Shown here one piece after another: positions 40,943 to 51,167 of a DNA stretch of 64,000 bases. A program made the translations under genes and the position numbers. Position 1 is the stretch's first letter. Every line of letters starts with the position of its first letter. The notes beneath the pieces were generated by a model. It worked only from the letters and a program-made list of their open reading frames with translations, was not told where the DNA came from and did no database searches. The DNA is from Oscillibacter valericigenes (lineage in GTDB: Bacteria; Bacillota; Clostridia; Oscillospirales; Oscillospiraceae), in the NCBI RefSeq assembly GCF_021531915.1, contig NZ_JAFBIV010000002.1, forward strand, positions 241,853-305,852, read 5' to 3'.

Positions 40943-41971
40943 TCAGGCCCAGGGATTCCGGACCAGGGCGCCGCCGGACACCTGCAGTCCCGCCCGGACA
41001 GCGATCATCTCCGCCGCCACGGACACCGCGATCTCCGCCGGAGTCTCCGCCCCGATGGCAAGGCCGATGGGGGCGTGGACCCGGCTGTATTCCTCCGCCG
41101 TAAAGCCCGCCTCCAGCAGCCGGTCCCGGCAGATGGACAGCTTCTTCCGGGAGCCGATGCAGCCGATGTACCGGGCGCCGCTGCGGAGCGTCTTGGTCAG
41201 CACCTCATAATCCGCCTGGTGGCCCCGGGTCATGATGACCACGTAGTCGTCCGCCGTCACAGTCACATGATTCTCCAGTTCCTCAAAGGGGCCGCAGAAG
41301 GTCTCCTCCGCGCCGGGGAACAGAGCCGGGTCCGTGAACTCCGGCCGGTCATCGTAGACCACCGGGCGGAAGCCCAGGGGGACCAGGGCCCGGACCAGGG
41401 CCTGGGACACATGGCCGCCGCCGAAGAGATACACCCGGCCTGCTTTCACCACAGGCAGGGCGAACCAGCCGTCCCGCCAGACCGCCTTGTTCTGCAGCAG
41501 GTCCTCCGGGAATGGTCTCTCATCATGGAATCCGGCGCGGCCCGCCAGGGCCATGAAGGTGACTGTCTCGCCCTCCAGCCGCCGCACCAGCCAGCGGTCC
41601 GTATTCTGGCGGCAGGCTTCCAGCAGGTCCCGCAGCAGGGTCAGGACCGTTTCATCCGCCGGGGACAGATACTGGAAATGGAGGGTCACATCGCCGCCGC
41701 AGACCATGCCCAGGCTGGCAACGTCTCCCTGCACAAAGCGGAAATGCCGCAGGGCGTTCTCTCCCCGGGCCGCTAGTTCTTTGGCGAGATTGGTGGCTTC
41801 AAATTCCACGTTGCCGCCGCCCACGGTGCCCGTGGCGGTACCGTCCGCGAAGACCGCCAGCATTGCGCCGGCTCCGCGAGGTGTGGAGCCGCTGGCCTCC
41901 ACCACGCTGACCAGTTCCGCGGCAGTGCCGTTCTCCAACTTTCGCAGGAGCTTTTCGATCAAATCACCCAT
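40943..41971 (-). CDS. XdhC/CoxI-family protein
   Basis: The 342-residue protein has the N-terminal XdhC domain (LVSVVEASGSTPRGAGAMLAV, then TGTVGGGNVEFEATNLAKEL). The C-terminal Rossmann domain carries YLFGGGHVSQALVRALVPLGF near residue 195. XdhC proteins insert or sulfurate the molybdenum cofactor of xanthine dehydrogenase-type enzymes. No molybdenum hydroxylase genes are in the window, so its client must be elsewhere. AAAAAGGAGG precedes ATG 41971. It lies 30 bases upstream of the dCMP deaminase gene; shared nucleobase metabolism is possible. Confidence 0.88.
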   Translation of the reverse strand: MGDLIEKLLRKLENGTAAELVSVVEASGSTPRGAGAMLAVFADGTATGTVGGGNVEFEATNLAKELAARGENALRHFRFVQGDVASLGMVCGGDVTLHFQYLSPADETVLTLLRDLLEACRQNTDRWLVRRLEGETVTFMALAGRAGFHDERPFPEDLLQNKAVWRDGWFALPVVKAGRVYLFGGGHVSQALVRALVPLGFRPVVYDDRPEFTDPALFPGAEETFCGPFEELENHVTVTADDYVVIMTRGHQADYEVLTKTLRSGARYIGCIGSRKKLSICRDRLLEAGFTAEEYSRVHAPIGLAIGAETPAEIAVSVAAEMIAVRAGLQVSGGALVRNPWA

Positions 41972-42157
41972 GGGCAGTCCTCCTTTTTGGTATTGTAATA
42001 TTGTAACACAGAATCCCGGCAGTGGAAAGTGGGTTTTCACATTCTTGCCGGTCAACAAATATTGCTTTCTTCGGAAATTTTCACAGTTTTTTGAAGAATC
42101 TGCCCCTGCCGTATCGTATCATGGATATCAGCCGGTGAAAGGAGGTGGCGGTGTGCC

Positions 42158-42685
42158 GTGGGTGTCATGACAAAGGACCAGTTTTCGGACCTGGTGGTCC
42201 GGTATGAGCGGCTGGTCTATACCATCTGCTTTCAGCTGGTGCGGGATACCGCCGCGGCGGAGGACCTGACTCAGGAGACCTTCCTCTCCGCCTACCTCCA
42301 CCGGGAGTCCATCCCAAAAGGCTATGAGCGGCAGTGGCTGGGCCGCATCGCCGCCAACAAGGCCAAGGACCACTTGCAAAGCGCCTGGAACCGGCGGACC
42401 GTCCTGCCGGGAGATGAGGGGATGCCCCCGAGCCTGTCGCCGCCCACCGAGGAGCTGGTGCTGGAACGGGCCGGGGCCGACGCCATCCGGGCGGCTATCG
42501 GAGAACTAAAGGAGCCCTACCGGCCGGTGTGCCGACTGTGCCTGCTGGAGGAAAAGTCCCCGGAGGAAGCCGCCCTGGCACTGGGCAGGCCGGTGAAGAC
42601 CATCCATACGCAGCTGGCCAGAGGAAAACGGCTGCTGCGGGAACGCTTGGAAAGGAGTGAGACACATGGACATCTTTCGACATGA
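42158..42685 (+). CDS. ECF-type RNA polymerase sigma factor (operon 3)
   Basis: The 175-residue protein has region 2 (VVRYERLVYTICFQLVRDTA, AAEDLTQETFLSAYLHRE) and region 4 (LKEPYRPVCRLCLLEEKSPE, EAALALGRPVKTIHTQLARGK). The most likely start is GTG 42158, ten bases after AAAGGAGGTGG; ATG 42167 is an alternative. The zinc-finger anti-sigma gene overlaps its end by 20 bases. It is the third ECF sigma in 64 kb and differs clearly from the other two. Confidence 0.92.
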   Translation: MGVMTKDQFSDLVVRYERLVYTICFQLVRDTAAAEDLTQETFLSAYLHRESIPKGYERQWLGRIAANKAKDHLQSAWNRRTVLPGDEGMPPSLSPPTEELVLERAGADAIRAAIGELKEPYRPVCRLCLLEEKSPEEAALALGRPVKTIHTQLARGKRLLRERLERSETHGHLST

Positions 42686-43145
42686 CGGACACCTGACGGA
42701 CCAGGCACTGGCGGCACTGGCAGCCGGGGAGCCGCTGGACGAGACCGCCCGCCTGGAAATCGCGGAGCATCTGGCCTTCTGCGACCTGTGTCTCCAGCGG
42801 TACACGGACGCCTTGGCAGGCATGGAGCTGCTGACACCGGAGCAAAGCTGCCGGGAAAGCCTGTGGCGGCGCATCCGGGCCCGGGCGGCACGGCTGTTCC
42901 TAAACCGGTACGCCACAGCGGCGGCCGCGGTGGCTCTGGCCCTGACCGTGCTGTGGGGCAGCGCCGGTGTAACGCTGCCGGAGGGGCTCCCTCTGCCCGA
43001 GCGGCCCCTCCTGCCGGAGGACCGGCCTACGGTCTCCGATGGGCTGCGGAAGTGGAACGAGTCCCTAGACAGCGCCATCTCCGGGGTGAACGAATTTTTT
43101 GACGGGCTGGGCCGGATGGCTTCGCCTGTCCAGGGAGGTAAGTGA
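42666..43145 (+). CDS. zinc-finger (zf-HC2) anti-sigma factor
   Basis: The 159-residue protein has the H-x3-C-x2-C motif in AEHLAFCDLC near residue 39, inside a helical anti-sigma domain. A membrane helix spans about residues 82-100 (YATAAAAVALALTVLWGSAG). A short Pro-rich extracytoplasmic region ends in a helix. It should bind the sigma factor encoded just upstream. AAAGGAG lies eight bases before ATG 42666. The next gene follows after three bases. Confidence 0.88.
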   Translation: MDIFRHDGHLTDQALAALAAGEPLDETARLEIAEHLAFCDLCLQRYTDALAGMELLTPEQSCRESLWRRIRARAARLFLNRYATAAAAVALALTVLWGSAGVTLPEGLPLPERPLLPEDRPTVSDGLRKWNESLDSAISGVNEFFDGLGRMASPVQGGK

Positions 43146-43148
43146 ACC

Positions 43149-43790
43149 ATGAAACGCAAACACGGACTTTTGTTGTTTATCGCAGCCTGCATCCCGGGCT
43201 GCGGAGAGATGTACCAGGGGTATATGAAACGGGGCATCTCCATCCTGACGGCCTTCTGCGCCATTTTTGCCCTGGCGGTCTTTCTGGAGATCGGCGCCCT
43301 GGCGGTGCTGATGCTGCCGGTGTGGCTGTTCTCCTTCTTTGACAGCTACAACCTGCGGGGCCAGACCGACGCCCAGGCGGAGACCAATCCCGATGCGTAC
43401 CTGTTCGGTCTCAGCGACATGGACAGCCAGCGGATGAGCGACCTGCTGCGCAAGCGCCACAGCCTGGTGGGCTGGGTGCTGGTGCTGCTGGGCGTCTACA
43501 TTCTGTTCGATACCTTTGTCGGCCGCCTGATGCAGCTGCTGTGCGAATGGATGGGGCAATGGTGGCTGTACGATGTTGTCATGCGGGATATGCCGCGGAT
43601 GGTCGTGACGATCTTCATCATCGCCCTGGGCATTTGGTTCATCCGTGGGCCGAAGAAGGCCAAGGCAGAGGATATTCCGGCTTTCACGCCGCCTGCGGCG
43701 GAAGCGACGCAGGCGGAACCCGCTGGCGGAGATGCCGGGGAAGCGGAGACCGCAGCGGCGGAGCAGGAGGACGGCCATGGAGACGAATGA
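43149..43790 (+). CDS. multi-spanning membrane protein of ECF operon 3
   Basis: The 213-residue protein starts with a TM2-like segment (HGLLLFIAACIPGCGEMYQGYMKRGISIL). About five membrane helices are predicted in total, including ALAVLMLPVWLFSFFDSYNL, LVGWVLVLLGVYILFDTFVG and MVVTIFIIALGIWFIRGPKK. The C-terminal 45 residues are Ala/Glu-rich and cytoplasmic. No named family is certain. Position behind a sigma/anti-sigma pair suggests it is part of the sensing or response membrane module. GGGAGGTAAG precedes the ATG. Confidence 0.75.
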   Translation: MKRKHGLLLFIAACIPGCGEMYQGYMKRGISILTAFCAIFALAVFLEIGALAVLMLPVWLFSFFDSYNLRGQTDAQAETNPDAYLFGLSDMDSQRMSDLLRKRHSLVGWVLVLLGVYILFDTFVGRLMQLLCEWMGQWWLYDVVMRDMPRMVVTIFIIALGIWFIRGPKKAKAEDIPAFTPPAAEATQAEPAGGDAGEAETAAAEQEDGHGDE

Positions 43791-44078
43791 GCGGCAGCGC
43801 CGGGTGGGGACCTTCACCCTGGGCTTTGTATTGGTGATCTCCGCGGGCTGATGCTGGTGTCCATGTTCTGGCCGCAGCTGGATTGGGCATGGGCGCTGAA
43901 GTGCTCGCCTCTCATCCTCATTGGCCTAGGTGTGGAAACGCTGCTGGCCGCAAAGGGCGGCGGGAAAGTCAAATACGACTGGGTGGGCATGGTGCTGTGC
44001 TTCGTGCTGGTGTGCGCGGCACTGTGCCTGTACGGTATGGCGTGGTGGATGATGTATGGGTGGGAATATGGCCTGTGA
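43777..44078 (+). pseudogene. LiaF/DUF5668-like membrane gene with a one-base frameshift
   Basis: ATG 43777, with GGAGG upstream, reads METNERQRRVGTFTLGFVLVISAG and meets TGA at 43849. The second frame, from ATG 43851 overlapping that TGA, continues MLVSMFWPQLDWAWALKCSP and LILIGLGVETLLAA to 44078. Joined, the two give one protein of about 100 residues with the expected DUF5668 pattern (conserved GTFTLG start, SPLILIGLGVE core, three to four membrane helices). So one base is missing near 43848, or the TGATG overlap allows coupled reinitiation. It may be a sequencing error, a recent mutation or real split translation. Confidence 0.7.
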
Positions 44079-44132
44079 TCCCCCTCATCCGGCGCTTCGC
44101 GTCACCTTCCCCCCTGTGTGGGGAAGGCTGAA
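44079..44132. repeat. GC-rich intergenic repeat-like stretch
   Basis: The segment begins CCCCCTCATCCGGCGCTTCG and ends with CCCCTGTGTGGGG. It resembles short repeats widespread between genes of gut clostridia, but only one copy is in this window, so assignment rests on resemblance. Confidence 0.35.
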
Positions 44133-44136
44133 TCAC

Positions 44137-44171
44137 AAAAAAGGCGGACTGCGGTTTGCAGTCCACCTTTT

Positions 44172-44172
<1 letters not shown>
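44137..44172. terminator. bidirectional terminator between ECF operon 3 and tex
   Basis: AAAAAAGGCGGACTGC, loop GGTTT, GCAGTCCACCTTTTTT. Confidence 0.9.
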
Positions 44173-46334
<2,162 letters not shown>

Positions 46335-46395
46335 AAATGCTTCCTTTCCCAAGGAAAAAACAGGGCGGGGGCCATGCCCTTGCCCTGCTTTTTCT

Positions 46396-47880
46396 TTACT
46401 TGTGATACAGCTTCTTGGTCTCGTATTTCGGTTCGCAGCTGACGTGGATGCCCAGCTTCTTCAGCAGCTTCTCGTCCACCTCGCTGAGGACCACCGTGAA
46501 GTGGGCGTCGCAGCCACGGAGCTTGGGCAGCTGCTGCTGGGCCAGCTCCGCCAGGGGGTTGGTCAGGGCGGAGATGGTCAGGGCCATCAGCACCTCATCC
46601 GTGTGGAGGCGGGGGTTCCGGTGGCCCAGATACCGGGTCTTGAGGTTGCAGACCGGCTCCAGCACCTGGGAAGAGATCAGCTCGAACTGGTCCGCGATGC
46701 CGCCCATGGCCTTCAGGGCGTTCAGCAGCAGGGCCGAGGCGGCGCCCAGAGTATCGGAGGTCTTTCCCGTGACCACCCGGCCGTCGGGCAGCACCATGGC
46801 GCCGGCGGGGCCGCCGGTGGCCTCGGCCTTCACCAGGGCGGCGGACACGGCGGGGCAGATCTCCGGGGTCACGTCCGCCTGCTGCATCACCAGCTCCAGC
46901 TTCCGCACCGGCTCGTCATCGCACTTGCCCTGGAGCTTCTCCACGCAGGCGGTGTAGTACCGCCGCAAAATCTCCATGCGGGAGGCGGCGCAGCAGACAT
47001 CGTCGTCCACGATGCAGTTTCCCGCCATGTTAACGCCCATGTCCGTGGGAGATTTATAGGGGGATTCTCCCTGAATTTTCTTGAAAATAGCGTTGAGCAC
47101 CGGGAAGATCTCCACGTCCCGGTTGTAGTTGACGGCGGTCTTGCCGTAGGCCTCCAGGTGGAAGGGGTCGATCATGTTCACGTCGTCCAGGTCCGCCGTG
47201 GCGGCCTCATAGGCCAGGTTCACCGGGTGCTTCAGAGGCAGGTTCCAGATGGGGAAGGTCTCGAACTTGGCGTAGCCGGAGGAGATGCCCCGCTTGTAAT
47301 CGTGATAGAGCTGGCTCAGACAGGTGGCCATCTTGCCGCTGCCGGGGCCGGGGGCCGTCACCACCACCAGGGAATGGGTGGTCTCGATGTAGTCATTCTT
47401 GCCCAGACCCTCGTCGCTGACGATGTGCTTCACGTCGGAGGGATAGCCGGCGATGGGATAGTGGCGGTAGCAACGGATGCCCAGGGCGGTGAGCCGCTTC
47501 AAAAAGGCGTCCGCCGCTGGCTGGCTGTTGTATCGGGTCAGCACCACGCTGCCCACAAACAGGTCCAGTGAGCGGAAAATGTCGATGAGCCGCAGGACAT
47601 CCTCGTCATAGGTGATGCCCAGGTCACCCCGGACCTTGTTTTTCTCAATGTCCGCCGCGTTGATGGCGACGACGATCTCCACATCATCCTTCAGCTGCTG
47701 CAGCATCCGGATCTTGCTGTCCGGCTCGAAGCCCGGCAGCACCCGGGAGGCGTGGAAGTCGTCAAACAGCTTGCCGCCGAACTCCAGATACAGCTTGCCG
47801 CCGAACTGGGCAATGCGGCGCTTGATCTGCTCCGACTGGGTGGTGAGGTACTTTTGGTTGTCAAATCCAATGGCTGCCAT
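46396..47880 (-). CDS. DUF1846-family protein
   Basis: The 494-residue protein matches the DUF1846 family of Firmicutes. The start AAIGFDNQKYLTTQSEQIKR, the P-loop-like TAPGPGSGKMATCLSQLYHD near residue 178 and the end AHFTVVLSEVDEKLLKKLGI are characteristic. Structural work on the family shows an ATPase-like fold, but the function remains unknown. An extended -10 promoter is at 47915. It ends 61 bases before tex begins on the same strand, so read-through is possible. Confidence 0.92.
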   Translation of the reverse strand: MAAIGFDNQKYLTTQSEQIKRRIAQFGGKLYLEFGGKLFDDFHASRVLPGFEPDSKIRMLQQLKDDVEIVVAINAADIEKNKVRGDLGITYDEDVLRLIDIFRSLDLFVGSVVLTRYNSQPAADAFLKRLTALGIRCYRHYPIAGYPSDVKHIVSDEGLGKNDYIETTHSLVVVTAPGPGSGKMATCLSQLYHDYKRGISSGYAKFETFPIWNLPLKHPVNLAYEAATADLDDVNMIDPFHLEAYGKTAVNYNRDVEIFPVLNAIFKKIQGESPYKSPTDMGVNMAGNCIVDDDVCCAASRMEILRRYYTACVEKLQGKCDDEPVRKLELVMQQADVTPEICPAVSAALVKAEATGGPAGAMVLPDGRVVTGKTSDTLGAASALLLNALKAMGGIADQFELISSQVLEPVCNLKTRYLGHRNPRLHTDEVLMALTISALTNPLAELAQQQLPKLRGCDAHFTVVLSEVDEKLLKKLGIHVSCEPKYETKKLYHK

Positions 47881-47914
47881 AGAAAAGCTCCCCTTCTCTC
47901 TTTCTTTCGGAAGC

Positions 47915-47923
47915 AGTATACCA
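47915..47923 (-). promoter_or_regulatory. extended -10 promoter for the DUF1846 gene
   Basis: Minus-strand TGG-TATACT, 35 bases before the ATG; the -35 is weak. Confidence 0.6.
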
Positions 47924-48009
47924 CAGCTTGTCTTGTTTGGAAAGCGGAAAGATCAAAGAAAAAGGTCGACCTATTAGAGAAATTTATCATGGATATTACA
48001 AGTTTGTTC

Positions 48010-48038
48010 TTTACTTATAAGAATTCTCCCGATATAAT
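48010..48038 (+). promoter_or_regulatory. sigma-A promoter for purA
   Basis: TTTACT (48010-48015), 17 bp, TATAAT (48033-48038). The leader of about 60 nt contains GGGGTTTTATGGCCCC, a small palindrome. Confidence 0.8.
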
Positions 48039-48102
48039 GTTTTAGGTTGGGGTTTTATGGCCCCATGACAAATGTAAACTAAAACCGGGAGGTTTTTTGA
48101 TT

Positions 48103-49377
48103 ATGTCGAATTGCGCCATCGTAGGCATCAACTGGGGCGACGAGGGCAAGGGCCGCATGGTGGACCTGCTCACCAGCGATTATGACGTGGTCGTCCGCTA
48201 TCAGGGCGGCGGCAACGCCGGTCACACCGTCGTCAACGAAAAGGGCAAATTTGCCCTGCACCTGCTGCCCTCCGGCATTTTCCGGGACGGCGTGGTGAAC
48301 GTTCTGGGCAACGGCGTGGCTCTGGACTGCGAGAACCTGTGGACTGAGATGCAGGACGTGATCTCCAAGGGCGTGGCCATCACTCCCGAGAATCTGAAGA
48401 TCAGCGACCGGGCTTCTCTGCTGCTGCCCTGGCACCGGGACCTGGACGGCCTGGAGGAGGCCCGTCTGGCGGACAAGAAGTACGGCTCCACCAAGCAGGG
48501 CATTGCGCCTTTCTATTCTGACAAGTACCAGAAGAAGACCGTCATGGCCGGCGAGCTGCTGTACCCCGAGAAGCTGTGGGATCATCTGGAGGGCATTCTG
48601 GAGTGGAAGAACCTGACCCTGGAGCGGGTCTACGGCGCCAAGCCCTATACCATGGATGACCTGAAGGCCTGGGTGGCCGACTTCGGCGAGAAGATCAAGC
48701 CCTTCATCTGCGACACCGGCGCTTTCCTGCGCCAGGCCAACAAGGAGGGCAAGAGCATCCTGTTCGAGGCCCAGTTGGGCTCTCTCCGGGACCTGGACTA
48801 CGGCATCTATCCCATGACCACCTCCTCCAACCCCATCGCCGCCTATGCCCCCGTCGGCTCCGGCTATCCTGAGGCCAAGATCGACAAGGTGGTGGGCGTG
48901 GTGAAGGCCTACTCCTCCTGTGTGGGCGAGGGTCCCTTCACCTGCGAGTGGTTCGGCGAGGAGGCTGAGAAGCTCCGTGAGGCCGGCGGTGAGTACGGCG
49001 CCAAGACCGGACGGCCCCGTCGGGTGGGCCCCATTGACATTGTGGCCACCCGCTACGGCATCCAGTGCCAGGGCGCTACCGACATCGCCCTGACCAAGCT
49101 GGACGTGCTGAGCTATCTGGATGAGATCCCCATCTGCGCCCGCTATGAGCTGAACGGCGAAGAGATCGACTATTTCCCCTTCCCTGCCGTTCTGCCTGAC
49201 GCCAAGCCCGTCATGATGGCCATGCCCGGCTGGAAGTGCGACATCTCCGGCGTCCGCAAGTGGGAGGACCTGCCCGAGGCCGCCCGGAACTATGTGGAGT
49301 ATGTGGAGCAGCAGATCGGCTGCCGGATTACTTACGTGTCCGTCGGCCCTGAGCGCGATTCCATCATCATCAGATAA
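48103..49377 (+). CDS. purA: adenylosuccinate synthetase
   Basis: The 424-residue protein makes adenylosuccinate from IMP, GTP and aspartate. INWGDEGKGRMVDLL is the phosphate-binding loop, GGGNAGHTVVNEKGKFALHLLP the IMP-binding region with its histidine, and TKLDVLSYLDEIPICARYEL the guanine-binding TKLD-type motif. It is the first of two committed AMP steps; PurB, encoded next, does the second. GGGAGG lies ten bases before ATG 48103. A hairpin after the stop lacks a T tract. Confidence 0.97.
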   Translation: MSNCAIVGINWGDEGKGRMVDLLTSDYDVVVRYQGGGNAGHTVVNEKGKFALHLLPSGIFRDGVVNVLGNGVALDCENLWTEMQDVISKGVAITPENLKISDRASLLLPWHRDLDGLEEARLADKKYGSTKQGIAPFYSDKYQKKTVMAGELLYPEKLWDHLEGILEWKNLTLERVYGAKPYTMDDLKAWVADFGEKIKPFICDTGAFLRQANKEGKSILFEAQLGSLRDLDYGIYPMTTSSNPIAAYAPVGSGYPEAKIDKVVGVVKAYSSCVGEGPFTCEWFGEEAEKLREAGGEYGAKTGRPRRVGPIDIVATRYGIQCQGATDIALTKLDVLSYLDEIPICARYELNGEEIDYFPFPAVLPDAKPVMMAMPGWKCDISGVRKWEDLPEAARNYVEYVEQQIGCRITYVSVGPERDSIIIR

Positions 49378-49381
49378 CCCC

Positions 49382-49409
49382 TTAGGAGGGGAGCAGGCTC
49401 CCCTCCTAA
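49382..49409 (+). terminator. hairpin after purA
   Basis: TTAGGAGGGGAG, loop CAGG, CTCCCCTCCTAA. Stable, but no T tract follows, so it may be an attenuating or mRNA-protecting hairpin rather than a full terminator. Confidence 0.5.
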
Positions 49410-49471
49410 CCACCCCACCACCAGTGACATCGGTCACTGGTGAACGCCGCCCCCGGCGGCTAAGTCAACGT

Positions 49472-49579
49472 ATTTTCGCCACGTACAGAAGGTGAATTGC
49501 CGCAAAGCGGCAAGAGAGGCCGCCCTGGGGCGCGCCGCGGCGAAAATGATTTCAATCTTTTTTCGCCTCCGGCGAAAAT
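49472..49579. repeat. short inverted-repeat element related to the 55-kb element
   Basis: A 108-bp stretch is bounded by ATTTTCGCC (49472-49480) and GGCGAAAAT (49571-49579). Its core, AAGGTGAATTGCCGC, AGCGGCAA and TTTCAATC, is shared with the middle of the element at 55143-55410. It contains no reading frame. It sits in the 270-bp purA-purB gap. Confidence 0.55.
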
Positions 49580-49586
49580 TCTGTGA

Positions 49587-49617
49587 AACCAAAGGAGGCG
49601 CCTTTAGGCGCCTTCTT
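49587..49617 (+). terminator. hairpin before purB
   Basis: GGAGGCGCCT and AGGCGCCTTC pair, followed by TTACTTTT. It could end transcription from purA or from the repeat. Confidence 0.5.
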
Positions 49618-49647
49618 ACTTTTAAAACGAAGAAAGGTTGACCTTGT

Positions 49648-51066
49648 ATGTCCAAAGACCGTTACGAGTCCCCTCTGGCGTCCCGGTACGCCTCTCAGTT
49701 CATGCTGCACCTGTTTTCCGCCGATATGCGCATCCAGACCTGGCGCCGCCTGTGGGTGGCCCTGGCCCGGGCGGAGCACAACTTAGGACTCCCCATTACC
49801 GCCGAACAGGTGGCGGAGCTGGAAGCCCATCTGACCGACATTGATTACGACATGGCCGCTGCGAGAGAGAAGGAAGTCCGTCACGACGTCATGGCCCATG
49901 TGTACACCTATGGCAAGGTGGCCCCCTCTGCCGCCGGTATCATCCATCTGGGCGCCACGTCCTGCTACGTCACCGACAACGCCGACCTCATCATCTACCG
50001 GGAGGGCCTTCGGTATCTGCGGGGCGAGCTGATTGCCGTGCTGGCCAACCTCGCCAAGTTTGCCGAGCAGTACAAGGCCACCCCCACCCTGGGCTACACC
50101 CACTATCAGCCTGCTCAGCTGGTCACCGTGGGCAAGCGGGCCACCCTGTGGATGCAGGACCTGCTGGCCGACCTGGAGGAGCTGGACTTCGTGCTGGATA
50201 ATATGAAGTTCCTGGGCTGCCGCGGCACCACCGGCACCGAGGCCAGCTTCATGGACCTGTTCGAGGGCGACGGAGCCAAGATCGACGAGATGAACCGCCA
50301 GATCTCCGCCGAGTTCGGCTTCGACAAGTGCTTCCCCGTCTGCGGCCAGACCTATCCCCGGAAGGTGGACAGCCGCATCCTGAACTGCCTCAGCTCCATT
50401 GCCCAGAGCTGCTACCGCATGGCAAACGACATCCGCCTGCTGCAGCATGACCGGCAGGTGGAGGAGCCCTTCGAAAAGAACCAGATCGGCTCCAGCGCCA
50501 TGGCCTACAAGCGCAACCCCATGCGCTCCGAGCGCATCTGCTCCCTGAGCCGCTACCTGATGGCCGACGCCATGAACGCCCCCATGACCGCTTCCGTCCA
50601 GTGGCTGGAGCGGACTCTGGATGACTCCGCCAACCGCCGTATCTCCATGCCGGAGGGCTTCCTCTGCGCCGACGCCATCCTGCGTCTGGCCCAGAACGTC
50701 ACCGACGGCCTGCACGTGAATGAAAAGGTCGTGGATGCCACCGTGCGGGAGTATCTGCCCTTCATTGCCACCGAGAATCTGATGATGGAGGCCGTGAAGC
50801 GGGGCGGCAACCGCCAGGAGCTTCACGAGATCATCCGCACCTGCTCCATGGCCGCCACGGCCAAGATGAAGGAGGGCGAGAAGTGCGACCTGCTGAGCCG
50901 TCTGGCCGCCGAGCCCGCCTTCGGCATGACCGAGGCGGAGATGGAGGCCGTCCTGACCCCCAGCGCCTACATCGGCCGCTGCCCGGACCAGGTGGACGCC
51001 TTCCTGGCCCAGGTGAAGCCCTTGCTGAGCCAGGCCAGCGAGGAAAAGCCCGAGATCAACCTGTAA
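49648..51066 (+). CDS. purB: adenylosuccinate lyase
   Basis: The 472-residue protein belongs to the fumarase/aspartase superfamily. Motifs are RHDVMAHVYTYG near residue 77, HLGATSCYVTDNADLI near 107, TLGYTHYQPAQLVTVGKR near 150 (general acid histidine) and the signature GSSAMAYKRNPMRSERICSL near 281. It splits both SAICAR and adenylosuccinate with release of fumarate. It is of the longer, eukaryote-like class of PurB. GAAAGGTTG precedes the ATG. It follows purA but is separated by repeats and hairpins, so a separate promoter is likely. Confidence 0.97.
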   Translation: MSKDRYESPLASRYASQFMLHLFSADMRIQTWRRLWVALARAEHNLGLPITAEQVAELEAHLTDIDYDMAAAREKEVRHDVMAHVYTYGKVAPSAAGIIHLGATSCYVTDNADLIIYREGLRYLRGELIAVLANLAKFAEQYKATPTLGYTHYQPAQLVTVGKRATLWMQDLLADLEELDFVLDNMKFLGCRGTTGTEASFMDLFEGDGAKIDEMNRQISAEFGFDKCFPVCGQTYPRKVDSRILNCLSSIAQSCYRMANDIRLLQHDRQVEEPFEKNQIGSSAMAYKRNPMRSERICSLSRYLMADAMNAPMTASVQWLERTLDDSANRRISMPEGFLCADAILRLAQNVTDGLHVNEKVVDATVREYLPFIATENLMMEAVKRGGNRQELHEIIRTCSMAATAKMKEGEKCDLLSRLAAEPAFGMTEAEMEAVLTPSAYIGRCPDQVDAFLAQVKPLLSQASEEKPEINL

Positions 51067-51078
51067 TATATTTTCCCC

Positions 51079-51109
51079 AGCCGGGGCCGCTGACGCGGCC
51101 CCGGCTTTT
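51079..51109 (+). terminator. intrinsic terminator of purB
   Basis: GCCGGGGCCGC, loop TGAC, GCGGCCCCGGC, then TTTTG. Confidence 0.8.
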
Positions 51110-51167
51110 GCATTTCCGTTCCCGGTTCCGCATACCTTATTTATATCAGAAGAGGAGGGGACAAGGG

